This document shows positions 26,244 through 34,896 of a stretch of 64,000 nucleotides of DNA, piece by piece. The first letter of the stretch is position 1. Each line of letters opens with the position of its first letter. A program made the position numbers and the translations under genes. The DNA is from Streptomyces nigra (lineage in GTDB: Bacteria > Actinomycetota > Actinomycetes > Streptomycetales > Streptomycetaceae), in the NCBI RefSeq assembly GCF_003074055.1, contig NZ_CP029043.1:5882501-5946500 (forward strand), in the 5' to 3' direction. The notes beneath the pieces are model-generated. The model saw nothing but the letters and a program-made list of their open reading frames with translations, made no database searches and was not told the DNA's origin.

Positions 26244-26273
26244 GCCGACGTCCCACCAGGGACGCCATGAGCG

Positions 26274-26314
26274 GGCGGGCCGGTCGATGCGGATGGGGCA
26301 TCGGCCGGCCCGCC
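26274..26314. terminator. 17-bp stem-loop downstream of the subtilase
   Basis: An inverted repeat of 17 bp with one G-U-type mismatch (26274-26290 with 26298-26314) and a seven-base loop lies between the protease and the convergent butyrolactone receptor gene. Confidence 0.75.
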
Positions 26315-26382
26315 GTCCTTCCCCGCCGCCGGCCCCCTTGCTCGGAAACCGTCACTCCGGTCCGAACCGATCACGGTCCGTG

Positions 26383-27063
26383 TCAGGCGTGGCCCACGCC
26401 CGCGGCCGTCGCGTCCGCCGGGGCTTCTGAGTCGAGGGCGGCGAGCACCCGCAGCCCCCGGTCGGGCTCCCGGTCGATCCCGGTCAGCAGGCCCGGCACC
26501 GCGATGCCCGGCAGCAGATGTCCCCACAACTGCGAGATCCGCTCGGCCAGATCCTCCCGGTCGGTCAGCGCCCTCGACATCAGCTGGATGCCGGCGAACG
26601 AGCCGACCAGCAGCTCCACCGTCTGCCGCGGCCGTACGGTCGGCAGCAACTCGCCCTGCTCCGACGCCTGTTCCATCACCCGGACCAGCAGGTCCGCCCA
26701 CTGTCGGAACGCCCCCGAGTGGTCCACGCCGGACGGCGCGCTCTGGTCCACGGCGAGCCGCACGCTCCCCTTCAGCAGGGAGTTGTGCAGCAGGCGCTGC
26801 CCGAACACGAAGGTCATGTCGACGACTTCCTGCAGCTTGCAGGGGTGCGGCGGCACCGCGCCGAACGAGATCTGCTCGTCCAGCACGGCCTGGGCGAGCG
26901 ACTCCTTGGAGGGGAAGTGGAAGTACAGGGCGCCCTTGGTCACCGCGGCGCGCTCCAGGACCATCGAGATGGTCGTGGCCGCGTACCCGTGCTCGTCGAA
27001 GACGGCCCCGGCCGCCTCCAGGATCACCTGCCGCGTTCTGATGGCGCGCTCCTGCCTCGCCAT
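26383..27063 (-). CDS. Gamma-butyrolactone receptor-type TetR regulator (ArpA/ScbR family)
   Basis: A 226-residue TetR repressor. The N-terminal helix-turn-helix (AIRTRQVILEAAGAVFDEHGY, TKGALYFHFPSKESLAQAV) and the ligand domain (LLKGSVRLAVDQSAPSG, LLVGSFAGIQLMSRALTDR, HLLPGIAVPGLL) match ScbR/ArpA-type receptors closely, including the conserved Trp in FRQWADLL that closes the ligand pocket in this family. The ATG at 27063 starts MARQERAIRTR. It is divergent from an AfsA-type synthase gene, the standard pairing, with an operator-like sequence between them; it should repress both until the butyrolactone accumulates. Confidence 0.92.
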   Translation of the reverse strand: MARQERAIRTRQVILEAAGAVFDEHGYAATTISMVLERAAVTKGALYFHFPSKESLAQAVLDEQISFGAVPPHPCKLQEVVDMTFVFGQRLLHNSLLKGSVRLAVDQSAPSGVDHSGAFRQWADLLVRVMEQASEQGELLPTVRPRQTVELLVGSFAGIQLMSRALTDREDLAERISQLWGHLLPGIAVPGLLTGIDREPDRGLRVLAALDSEAPADATAAGVGHA

Positions 27064-27148
27064 AACAGCCCCTTCGTCAGCCCGAGTCGGCCGGTGCGCC
27101 CCGTGTGCGCCGGAGCGGTGGGGCACGGGCGAGCGACCCGCGGCCGCA

Positions 27149-27177
27149 TTGAAAACAAACCGGTCGCCTCGTACTCT
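27149..27177 (+). promoter_or_regulatory. Promoter of the AfsA-type gene with embedded autoregulatory element
   Basis: TTGAAA (27149-27154), 17 bases, TACTCT (27172-27177) make a good promoter reading toward the synthase gene. Within it, AAACAAACCGG starting at 27153 matches the conserved half of butyrolactone receptor operators; the other half is degenerate. A bound receptor would cover the -35/-10 spacer. Confidence 0.65.
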
Positions 27178-27253
27178 AACGCTCGCGGCACGGGCACCTC
27201 GCCGCCTGTTCAGCGCACGTACGGGCACACGTCGGGGGACCCAAGGAGGGGAC

Positions 27254-28195
27254 ATGCCACCTTCGCGGCCACTCGCCACGACCCCGCTCGCCGGACTGCC
27301 CACGGCGCCCAACGGATTGACGGCCACGGTACCCCGCCAGCTCGTGCATCGCGCCTCGGTAGCCGAAACGTTTCTGACCGGGGCGGTCGCCACCGGCGCC
27401 GACCGATTCGACGTCTTCGCCGAGTGGCCGCGCACCCATCAACTGCTGGTCTCGCCCGACCGCTCCGTCTACCAGCCGCTGCTCGTCGCCGAGACCGTCC
27501 GCCAGGCCGGCACCCTGCTCGCCCACACCGCCTACGACGTCCCCCTGGGACACCGTTTCGTACTTCACGAGTTGGCGATGACCGTCCGGCCCGGCCTCCT
27601 CGCCGTGGGCCCCTCGCCCGCCGAGCCCCTGCTGCGGCTCGCCGTCACCGACGTCACCCGCCGCGGCGGCCGCCCCGCCGGATTCCGCTACGAGGCCGAC
27701 GCGCTGCTCGGCGGGACGAGCGTCGCCACCGCGCGGGTCGCGGCGAGCTGGACCAGTGAGGCCGTCTACCGGCGGCTGCGCGGCGGCCGTTCGGCGGCCG
27801 ACGTCTCGGCGTTGCCCGCACCTGCCGGTCTGCCGCCCGCCGTGGTGGGCCGTGCCTCGGCGGCCGACGTCGTCCTGGCGCCGGCCGCCGCGCCCGGCCG
27901 CTGGCGGCTGCGGGTCGATACCGGTCATGCTGTTTTCTTCGATCATCCCCTCGATCACGTCCCCGGGATGCTCCTGCTCGAAGCCGCCTGCCAGGTCCTG
28001 GCCGCCGACCCCGCGAGCCACGGCCGCACCCCCGTCTCCTTCGACTGCGTCTTCCACCGGTACGCCGAACTCGACCTGCCCACCTGGATGGAGAGCACCC
28101 GGCAGACCGGCCCGGACGGCGCACGGATCCGCATCACGGCCCGTCAGAAAGATTCCACGGTATTCGAGTGTGGGGTGGGGACCGAGGAGCGCTGA
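27254..28195 (+). CDS. AfsA/ScbA-family butyrolactone biosynthesis protein
   Basis: A 313-residue protein with two hot-dog-fold AfsA repeats. In the first, TVPRQLVHRASVAETFLTG and YQPLLVAETVRQAGTLLAH are diagnostic; in the second, FFDHPLDHVPGMLLLEAACQV is the matching segment. AfsA-type enzymes join a beta-keto acyl chain to dihydroxyacetone phosphate, the key step to gamma-butyrolactone signals. AAGGAGGGG lies four bases before the ATG at 27254. The reductase and phosphatase genes of the pathway are not adjacent. The divergent receptor and the downstream CprB-type gene make this a signalling locus. Confidence 0.92.
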   Translation: MPPSRPLATTPLAGLPTAPNGLTATVPRQLVHRASVAETFLTGAVATGADRFDVFAEWPRTHQLLVSPDRSVYQPLLVAETVRQAGTLLAHTAYDVPLGHRFVLHELAMTVRPGLLAVGPSPAEPLLRLAVTDVTRRGGRPAGFRYEADALLGGTSVATARVAASWTSEAVYRRLRGGRSAADVSALPAPAGLPPAVVGRASAADVVLAPAAAPGRWRLRVDTGHAVFFDHPLDHVPGMLLLEAACQVLAADPASHGRTPVSFDCVFHRYAELDLPTWMESTRQTGPDGARIRITARQKDSTVFECGVGTEER

Positions 28196-28215
28196 GATAT
28201 CGTGTGCAGGGAGTA

Positions 28216-28242
28216 AGAAACAAACGGCATGTCCCGTTCTTT
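28216..28242 (+). promoter_or_regulatory. Butyrolactone-receptor-type operator upstream of cprB
   Basis: AAACAAACGG and the inverted AAAAGAACGG flank a short centre, giving an imperfect palindrome of the ARE type. It lies about 30 bases before the cprB ATG. CprB is known to bind its own promoter in S. coelicolor, so autoregulation is likely; cross-control by the nearby receptor is also possible. Confidence 0.65.
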
Positions 28243-28269
28243 TCCGCCCCCTTCAGGAGTGTCCCCCCG

Positions 28270-28917
28270 ATGGCGAGGCAGCTACGCGCCGAACAGACCC
28301 GCACCACGATCCTCACGGCCGCCGCCGAACTGTTCGACCGTCATGGCTATGAATCCACCAGTCTGAGCGACATCGTCGAACAGGCCCAAGTCACCAAGGG
28401 GGCCCTGTACTTCCACTTCGCGGCGAAGGAGGATCTCGCGCAGGCCATCATGGAGCTCCAGTCGCGGGCGTCCCGCCAGGTCGCCGCCGAGATGGAGGGA
28501 CGCGGCTACTCCTCCCTGGAAGCCCTGATACGCACGACGTTCGGCATCACCCGGCTGTCCGTCGAGGGCCCCATCCCGCGCGCCGGACTGCGCCTGACCA
28601 CCGGGGGAGTGGTGATCCGCCCGCCCCTGCGGCACCCGTTCACCGAGCTGCTCGACATCACCACCCGCCGGCTCGTGTCCGCCGCTCAGGAGTCCGACCT
28701 CCACCCGGACGTCGACGCCCAGGCCGCCGCCCACGCCCTGGTCTGCTTCTTCGTCGGCACCCGTGTCGTCGGCCGCTCCACGGAGAGCGTCGCCCGCCAG
28801 CCGCGCCGCGTGGCCGAGATGTGGCACCTGATGATCCGCGGCCTGGTCCCGGTGCCGCGCCGCGCCCGCTACCTCACCCTGGCGACACAGCTGGAACGGG
28901 AGCTCAGAGCCGTATGA
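28270..28917 (+). CDS. cprB: CprB-type TetR regulator
   Basis: A 215-residue TetR-family protein that matches CprB of S. coelicolor as I remember it: MARQLRAEQTR at the start, LFDRHGYESTSLSDIV, VTKGALYFHFAAKEDLAQAI, RGYSSLEALIR, RPPLRHPFTE and the C-terminal RRARYLTLA. CprB is a butyrolactone-receptor homologue influencing antibiotic production and sporulation. The order cprB - DUF89 - geosmin synthase is also that of S. coelicolor. ATG at 28270 has AGGAG upstream; the longer open frame contains the operator and is rejected. It follows the AfsA-type gene by 74 bases. Confidence 0.9.
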   Translation: MARQLRAEQTRTTILTAAAELFDRHGYESTSLSDIVEQAQVTKGALYFHFAAKEDLAQAIMELQSRASRQVAAEMEGRGYSSLEALIRTTFGITRLSVEGPIPRAGLRLTTGGVVIRPPLRHPFTELLDITTRRLVSAAQESDLHPDVDAQAAAHALVCFFVGTRVVGRSTESVARQPRRVAEMWHLMIRGLVPVPRRARYLTLATQLERELRAV

Positions 28918-28926
28918 CCCGGGCGG

Positions 28927-28932
28927 TACGGT
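28927..28932 (+). promoter_or_regulatory. Candidate -10 box (TACGGT) of a leaderless transcript
   Basis: TACGGT ends seven bases before the ATG at 28940 of the DUF89 gene. The spacing fits a leaderless message. No -35 box is evident. Confidence 0.3.
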
Positions 28933-28939
28933 GAGGCGC

Positions 28940-30127
28940 ATGCCCGAACGGTCCGACGCCCCGCTCCCGCCCGTCCTCCTCGCCGACGAGCCGGGCTCCT
29001 TCCCGCACGGCGTCCTCGCCGAACGGCATCCCGCGATCATCCGCCAGGTACGCGACGCGTCCCCCTACGGCCCCGAGCAGCGCCGCGCGCTGGACGCCCT
29101 GCTCGCGAACTGCCTCGACGGCGTCATCGAGCCGCTGCCCGCCGACGCCCACGACCGGGACCGCTGGGCCGCGTGGGGCGCCGGCGACCACACCGGACGG
29201 TCCTGGTTCGACGTGCCGTGGCTGTGGTCCGAGAGCTACTTCTACCGCCGGCTCCTCGACGCCGTCGGCTACTTCGCCCCCGGCCCCTGGCAGGGCGTCG
29301 ACCCCTTCCGCCCCTCCAAGACGGCCGAGCTCGACTCCCCGGAGACCGACGAGGAACTGGCCGCCCTCGACGCCCTCACCGGCCGTCCCGCCGCCGAACA
29401 GGACCAGGCGCTCCTGCACGGCTCCCTGTGGGGCAACCGCGCCGACCTCAGCTTCCGGCTCGGGGCCACGGGCGGCACGGCCACCGTCGGCACCCCGCCC
29501 CTGGTCGCCGACGACAGCGACGTCCTCTGGTCGCTGCTCCCGCCCACCGGTACGGCCACCCTGTGCCTGATCGCCGACAACGCGGGACGCGAACTCGTCC
29601 CCGACCTGCTGCTCATCGCCCGGCTCCTCACCGAGGGGCGCGCCGCCCGCGTCCTGCTGCACGTCAAGCCGCACCCGTACTACGTCTCCGACGCCACGCA
29701 CGCCGACGTCCTGGACGCCCTGCGCCGGCTGGTCGCCGCACCGGGCGCCGCCGGCGAGCACGGGCGCGTCCTGTGGGCGGCGCTCACCGACGGCCGTCTG
29801 ACCGTGCGGGCCCACCCCTTCTCCTGCGCCCCGCTGCCGTACGCCGACATGCCCCCCGACCTCCGCGAGGAGCTGGCCTCGGCGACCTTGACGATCCTCA
29901 AGGGCGACCTCAACTACCGGCGGCTCGTGGGGGACCGGCGCTGGCCGCCGGCCACCCCGTTCACCGAGGTGACCGCCCACTTCCCCGGACCGGTCGCGGC
30001 CCTGCGGACCCTGAAGTCCGACGTCGTCACCGGTCTGGACGCGGACACGGAGGCGGCGCTGGTGGCCGCCGAGGGCCGGAAGTGGCGGACCGCCGGGACC
30101 CACGCCCTGATCCAGGTGCGGCCCTGA
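28940..30127 (+). CDS. DUF89 / damage-control phosphatase ARMT1-like protein
   Basis: A 395-residue protein of the DUF89 metal-dependent phosphatase group. Key motifs are PWLWSESYFYRRLLDAVGYF, GSLWGNRADLSF, the Asp-Asn pair in LIADNAGRELVPD, and KGDLNYRRLVGD, followed by RTLKSDVV. Family members hydrolyse damaged or side-product phosphometabolites. ATG at 28940 is preferred because of a -10 box at leaderless spacing; GTG at 28931 would add three residues. It lies between cprB and the geosmin synthase gene, an arrangement shared with other streptomycetes, though a role in terpene metabolism is not established. Confidence 0.88.
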   Translation: MPERSDAPLPPVLLADEPGSFPHGVLAERHPAIIRQVRDASPYGPEQRRALDALLANCLDGVIEPLPADAHDRDRWAAWGAGDHTGRSWFDVPWLWSESYFYRRLLDAVGYFAPGPWQGVDPFRPSKTAELDSPETDEELAALDALTGRPAAEQDQALLHGSLWGNRADLSFRLGATGGTATVGTPPLVADDSDVLWSLLPPTGTATLCLIADNAGRELVPDLLLIARLLTEGRAARVLLHVKPHPYYVSDATHADVLDALRRLVAAPGAAGEHGRVLWAALTDGRLTVRAHPFSCAPLPYADMPPDLREELASATLTILKGDLNYRRLVGDRRWPPATPFTEVTAHFPGPVAALRTLKSDVVTGLDADTEAALVAAEGRKWRTAGTHALIQVRP

Positions 30128-30243
30128 CCCCGGAGGGCCACAACGCCCGCCCGGAAAGCCCTTCTTCGCCCCTGTTTCACGCGATGGTGTGATCATGTGC
30201 GGCCCGGAGGATGCCCGCCGAAGGGGGTGGGTAGGGCCGGGCC

Positions 30244-32406
30244 ATGACGCAGCAGCCCTTCGAACTCCCGCACTTCTACATGCCGTATCCCGCGCGGCTC
30301 AACCCGCACGTCGACGAGGCCCGCGCCCACTCGACGGCGTGGGCGCGCGAGATGGACATGCTGGAGGGCTCCGGGATCTGGGAGCAGTCCGACCTCGACG
30401 CGCACGACTACGGCCTGCTCTGCGCCTACACCCACCCCGAGTGCGACGGACCCGCGCTGTCCCTGATCACCGACTGGTACGTGTGGGTCTTCTTCTTCGA
30501 CGACCACTTCCTGGACATGTACAAGCGCACCCAGGACCGCGCCGCCGGCAAGGCCCACCTCGACCGGCTCGCGCTGTTCATGCCGATGGATCCGGCCACC
30601 CCGATGCCCGAGCCGGAGAACCCGGTGGAGGCCGGGCTCGCCGACCTGTGGAAGCGCACCGTCCCGGCGATGTCCGCCGACTGGCGCCGCCGCTTCGCCG
30701 TCGCCACCGAGCATCTGCTCAACGAGTCGATGTGGGAGCTGTCCAACATCAACGAGGGGCGGATCGCCAACCCCGTCGAGTACATCGAGATGCGCCGCAA
30801 GGTCGGCGGCGCCCCCTGGTCCGCCGGTCTGGTGGAGTACGCGCAGGCCGAGGTGCCCGCCGCCGTCGCCGGCTCCCGGCCGATGCGGGTGCTGATGGAG
30901 ACCTTCTCCGACGCCGTGCACCTGCGCAACGACCTGTTCTCCTACCAGCGCGAGGTCGAGGACGAGGGCGAGCTCTCCAACGGCGTCCTGGTCCTGGAGA
31001 CCTTCTTCGGCTGCACCACCCAGGAGGCGGCCGACATGGTGAACGACGTCCTCACCTCCCGGCTCCACCAGTTCGAGCACACCGCGCTGACCGAAGTCCC
31101 GGCCCTCGCTCTGGAGAAGGGCCTGACCCCGGACGAGATCGCCGCCGTCGCCGCCTACACCCAGGGCCTGCAGGACTGGCAGTCCGGCGGCCACGAATGG
31201 CATCTGCGCTCCAGCCGGTACATGAACGAGCGCGCCCGCACCAGCAGGCCCTGGCACGGGCTCACCGGCCCCGGCACCTCCGCCGCCGACATCGGCGCCC
31301 TGCTCGCCTCATCCGGCACCGAACGGCTGCGCGCCCACACCCATGTGCCGTACCAGCAGGTCGGACCGTCCCTGATCCCCGACTTCCACATGCCCTTCCA
31401 GGTGGAGCTGAGCCCGCATCTGCCGGGCGCCCGGCAGCGGCTCGTGGACTGGTCCCACCGGATGGGCATCCTCCAGGAGGGCGTCTGGGACGAGGACCGG
31501 CTCAAGGCCGCCGACCTCGCCCTGTGCTCGGCGGGCCTGGACCCCGACGCCACCGAGGAAGCCCTCGACCTCAGCGCGCACTGGCTCGCCTGGGGCACCT
31601 ACGGCGACGACTACTACCCGCTCGTCTTCGGCCACCGCCGCGACCTGGCCGCCGCCAAGCTCACCACCGAGCGCCTGTCCGCCTGCATGCCCGTCGACGG
31701 CGGGGAGGTCCCGCTCGTCCCGTCCAACGCCATGGAACGCGCGCTGATCGACCTGTGGACCCGTACGACGGCGCCGATGACGCCCGAGCAGCGGCGCACC
31801 TTCAAGGACGCGGTGAACTCCATGACCGAGAGCTGGCTGTGGGAGCTGCACAACCAGTTCCTCAACCGCGTCCCGGACCCGGTGGACTATCTGGAGATGC
31901 GCCGGTCCACCTTCGGCTCCGACCTCACCATGGCGATGTGCCGTATGGGCCACGGCCCCTCGGTGCCCCCGGAGGTGTACCGCAGCGGCCCGGTGCGCTC
32001 CCTGGAGAACGCGGCCATGGACTACGGCTGCCTCATCAACGACGTCTTCTCGTACCAGAAGGAGATCCAGTACGAGGGCGAGGTGCACAACCTCATCCTG
32101 GTCGTGCAGAACTTCTTCGGCTGCGACTACCCCGCCGCGCTCGGCGTCGTCCACGATCTGATGACCCAGCGGATGCGGCAGTTCGAGCACGTCGTCGCAC
32201 ATGAACTGCCCGTCGTGTACGACGACTTCCAACTCTCGGAGGAGGCGCGGGACGCGATGGCCACGTACGTGAGCGACCTGCAGAACTGGATGGCGGGCAT
32301 CCTCAACTGGCACCGCGAGGTCGACCGGTACAAGGCCGACTACCTGGCCCGCCGGGCCCACGGCTTCCTGCCGGACCGGCCGCCCGCGGTGCCCGCCCTC
32401 GGCTGA
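30244..32406 (+). CDS. geoA: Geosmin synthase (germacradienol/geosmin synthase)
   Basis: A bifunctional class I terpene cyclase of 720 residues that turns farnesyl diphosphate into germacradienol and then geosmin, the earthy odour of streptomycetes. The N-terminal half has the magnesium motif DDHFLDMY (Asp86) and the NDLFSYQRE motif near residue 229. The C-terminal half has the altered DDYYP (Asp455) and NDVFSYQKE. These positions agree with the characterised S. coelicolor enzyme. ATG at 30244 gives MTQQPFELPHFYMPYPARL. A TAGGGC box six bases before the ATG may indicate a leaderless message. A terminator follows. Confidence 0.98.
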   Translation: MTQQPFELPHFYMPYPARLNPHVDEARAHSTAWAREMDMLEGSGIWEQSDLDAHDYGLLCAYTHPECDGPALSLITDWYVWVFFFDDHFLDMYKRTQDRAAGKAHLDRLALFMPMDPATPMPEPENPVEAGLADLWKRTVPAMSADWRRRFAVATEHLLNESMWELSNINEGRIANPVEYIEMRRKVGGAPWSAGLVEYAQAEVPAAVAGSRPMRVLMETFSDAVHLRNDLFSYQREVEDEGELSNGVLVLETFFGCTTQEAADMVNDVLTSRLHQFEHTALTEVPALALEKGLTPDEIAAVAAYTQGLQDWQSGGHEWHLRSSRYMNERARTSRPWHGLTGPGTSAADIGALLASSGTERLRAHTHVPYQQVGPSLIPDFHMPFQVELSPHLPGARQRLVDWSHRMGILQEGVWDEDRLKAADLALCSAGLDPDATEEALDLSAHWLAWGTYGDDYYPLVFGHRRDLAAAKLTTERLSACMPVDGGEVPLVPSNAMERALIDLWTRTTAPMTPEQRRTFKDAVNSMTESWLWELHNQFLNRVPDPVDYLEMRRSTFGSDLTMAMCRMGHGPSVPPEVYRSGPVRSLENAAMDYGCLINDVFSYQKEIQYEGEVHNLILVVQNFFGCDYPAALGVVHDLMTQRMRQFEHVVAHELPVVYDDFQLSEEARDAMATYVSDLQNWMAGILNWHREVDRYKADYLARRAHGFLPDRPPAVPALG

Positions 32407-32410
32407 CCCG

Positions 32411-32447
32411 GACGCCCCTGCCCCGTGTCGCACGGTGCAGGGGCGTC
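32411..32447. terminator. Stem-loop between geosmin synthase and the deaminase pseudogene
   Basis: A perfect 11-bp inverted repeat (32411-32421 with 32437-32447) with an inner CCGTG/CACGG pairing. It lies between two convergent genes. Confidence 0.75.
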
Positions 32448-32453
32448 ATCGGC

Positions 32454-32926
32454 TCAGTACTCCTCGCGGTCGGGCGCGGCCCGCCACGCGTCGAACGGCT
32501 CGGTGCTGTGCGGCAGGTCCAGCCGCTCGACCGACAGCGGCCACTCCACGTCGTCCCGCCGGGCGAACAGCTCGTGCAGGGCCGCGTCGTCGAACCCGGC
32601 CGCGGCGGCGTCATGCCGGTCGGCGCCGTACACGACCCGCTCCACACGCGCCCACAGGGCCGCCGTCAGGCACATCGGGCACGGCTCGCACGACACGATC
32701 AGCCAACAGCGCTCCAGCGAGACGCTCTTCAGCTCCGCGCACGCGGCCCGCAGCGCGCGCACCTCGGCGTGCGCGGTCGGGTCGAGGGCGGCGATGACAC
32801 GGTTGGTGCCGGCGGCGACCACCTCGCCGTCCCGGACGACCAGCGCCCCGAACGGCCGCCGCCCTCCGCCACGCTCTCCGTGGCCAGCGCGACGGCCCGC
32901 CGCATCCAGACGCGCTCGGTCGTCAC
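32454..32926 (-). pseudogene. Nucleoside deaminase, frameshifted
   Basis: A zinc-dependent cytidine/guanine deaminase-type gene split by one missing base. From the GTG at 32926 (preceded by GAGGAGGG) the frame reads MTTERVWMRRAVALATES, then shifts near 32854-32862, inside GGCGGCGGCCG. In the other frame the family continues with PFGALVVRDGEVVAAGTN, the zinc motif TAHAEVRAL and CEPCPMC, and runs to the stop at 32454. Both parts are well conserved, so the lesion is recent or a sequencing error. Translation from the internal GTG near 32822 would give a 122-residue protein with the zinc site but without the first strand and helix. Confidence 0.8.
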
Positions 32927-33028
32927 TGTCCCTCCTCGTGCCCGGCCCCGGTGGGGGCAGTCAGTCTCACTCGATCGTGGCTCGTCGTGCGCCGGTGCGC
33001 AGGGTAGTCACCTGCCGGAGGCGATCCG

Positions 33029-33604
33029 ATGGAACAGACTGCGTTGCGACCCAAGCCCATGCCAGGTCAGGGGCCCGCCGACAAGGACCGGGCGGACGGG
33101 GGCGCACGGCGCCCGCACGCCGCGCCCCGCCGGCGCGGACGGCGCCTGGCGAACCTCGCCGCCGGGGTCCTCGCGGCCCTGGTCCTCGTCCTCGCGGGCG
33201 TCGGGCTCGGCACACTCGGCACCACCGTGATCGGCATGCGGGAACTCGCCGCGCTCCAGCGCCAGGCCGCCCCGAGCCCCAGCACGCCGAGCCCCGCCGG
33301 CACACGGCCCGCCTCCCCGGCGCCCGTGCCGGACGGCACCGGCGCGACGCTCGGGGTGGAGGCCGTCGACACACGCGGGCCGGGTGCCCTGGTCGTCGCC
33401 GTCCATGTCCCCGGCCCCGGCTACACGGCCGGACTGGTCCGCGGGGACGTCGTCCTCGCCGTCGGGAGGACCCGCGTCGACGACGCCGCCGACCTCGCCC
33501 GGGCCGTCTCCCGCACCCGCCCCGGCCGCCCCGTCACCCTGACGGTCCGCCACGCCGACGGCACCCGCCAGTACCTGAGGGCGACCCCGGGCGTCACCAC
33601 ATGA
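33029..33604 (+). CDS. Membrane-anchored PDZ domain protein
   Basis: A 191-residue protein. A basic N-terminal ~40 residues (RRPHAAPRRRGRR) is followed by one membrane segment (LAAGVLAALVLVLAGVGLGTLG), a Ser/Pro linker, and a PDZ domain from about residue 105 to the end, with VPGPGYTAGLVRGDVVLAVGRTRVDDAADL. There is no protease domain, so it is not an HtrA protease itself; it may bind C-termini of exported proteins. ATG at 33029 has GGAGG seven bases upstream. It stands alone. Confidence 0.88.
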   Translation: MEQTALRPKPMPGQGPADKDRADGGARRPHAAPRRRGRRLANLAAGVLAALVLVLAGVGLGTLGTTVIGMRELAALQRQAAPSPSTPSPAGTRPASPAPVPDGTGATLGVEAVDTRGPGALVVAVHVPGPGYTAGLVRGDVVLAVGRTRVDDAADLARAVSRTRPGRPVTLTVRHADGTRQYLRATPGVTT

Positions 33605-33708
33605 CCACCCGCACGGCGGAGCCCGGGTTTGCGTGACCGGCTCGCGCCCGTGTCGTCCGGCGGGCAGGATGCTGCCCGTAGTCCTTTCACGCGCCCAGGG
33701 AGGCCCGG

Positions 33709-34836
33709 ATGAGCGGTACCGCACCCGCGCCCTTCAGCGCCGACGACTACCGGGCCCGGATGGAGCGTGCCGTGCGGGCCGCCGGTGACGCGGGCCTCGC
33801 CGGGCTGCTGGTGGCGCCCGGACCCGACATGGTGTGGCTCACCGGGTACTCCCCGCCCGCCGACACCGAGCGGCTCACCCTGCTGGTCCTGACCGAGGAC
33901 CACGGGCCCGTCCTCGTCGTCCCCGCCCTGGAGGCCGCGGACGCCGCGAAGGCCACCGGCGCGCCCGTCATGACCCTGCGCGACTGGACGGACGGCCAGG
34001 ACCCGTACGCCGCGACCGCCGCCCTGCTCGACACGGGCGGCCGGTTCGGCATCAGCGACAACGCCTGGGCGATGCATCTGCTCGCCCTCCAGCGGACCCT
34101 GCCCGGCACCTCGTACGCCTCCCTCACCGACGCCCTGCCGATGCTGCGGGCCGTCAAGGACAAGGCCGAGCTGGAGCTGCTGGCCGCCGCGGGCGCCGCC
34201 GCCGACGCGGCGTTCGAGGAGATCCGGACGGTCCCCTTCGGCGGGCGCCGGGAGTCCGAGGTGGCCACCGACCTCGCAGAGCTGCTGCGGCGCTTCGGGC
34301 ACTCCCAGGTCGACTTCACCATCGTCGCCTCGGGCCCGAACGGCGCCGACCCGCACCACGAGGCCGGCGACCGGGTCATCGAGCGGGGCGACATGGTCGT
34401 CCTCGACTTCGGCGGCCTCAAGGACGGCTACGGCTCCGACACCTCCCGCACGGTCCACGTCGGACCGCCCACCGACGAGGAGCGCCGCGTCCACGACCTG
34501 GTGCGCGCCGCCCAGGAGGCCGGGTACCGGGCCGTCCGGCCGGGCGCGGCCTGCCAGGACGTCGACCGGGCCGCCCGCGCGGTCATCGCGGCGGCCGGCT
34601 ACGGCGAGCACTTCATCCACCGCACCGGGCACGGCATCGGCGTCACCACCCACGAGCCGCCGTACATGATCGAGGGCGAGGAGCAGCCCCTGGTGCCCGG
34701 CATGTGCTTCTCCGTCGAGCCGGGCGTCTATCTGCCCGGCCGGTTCGGCGTGCGCATCGAGGACATCGTCACCGTCACCGAGGACGGCGCCCGGCGCCTG
34801 AACGACACCACCCGGGAGATGGTGCTGGTCGACTGA
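33709..34836 (+). CDS. M24 family Xaa-Pro aminopeptidase
   Basis: A 375-residue pita-bread metallopeptidase with the N-terminal creatinase-like domain (to about residue 140) and the catalytic domain. The five metal ligands are visible: the two Asp of VVLDFGGLKDGYGSDTSRT, His in HRTGHGIGVTTHEPP, Glu in CFSVEPGVY and Glu in GVRIEDIVTV. It should release N-terminal residues before proline, in the cytoplasm (no signal peptide). ATG at 33709 has GGGAGG upstream. The APH-like gene follows after 60 bases and may be co-transcribed. Confidence 0.94.
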   Translation: MSGTAPAPFSADDYRARMERAVRAAGDAGLAGLLVAPGPDMVWLTGYSPPADTERLTLLVLTEDHGPVLVVPALEAADAAKATGAPVMTLRDWTDGQDPYAATAALLDTGGRFGISDNAWAMHLLALQRTLPGTSYASLTDALPMLRAVKDKAELELLAAAGAAADAAFEEIRTVPFGGRRESEVATDLAELLRRFGHSQVDFTIVASGPNGADPHHEAGDRVIERGDMVVLDFGGLKDGYGSDTSRTVHVGPPTDEERRVHDLVRAAQEAGYRAVRPGAACQDVDRAARAVIAAAGYGEHFIHRTGHGIGVTTHEPPYMIEGEEQPLVPGMCFSVEPGVYLPGRFGVRIEDIVTVTEDGARRLNDTTREMVLVD

Positions 34837-34896
34837 CCGGCGGCCCGCGCCGGAGCAAGGAGCCCCCGTCCACCCCCGAGCGACAACGGCGCGACC

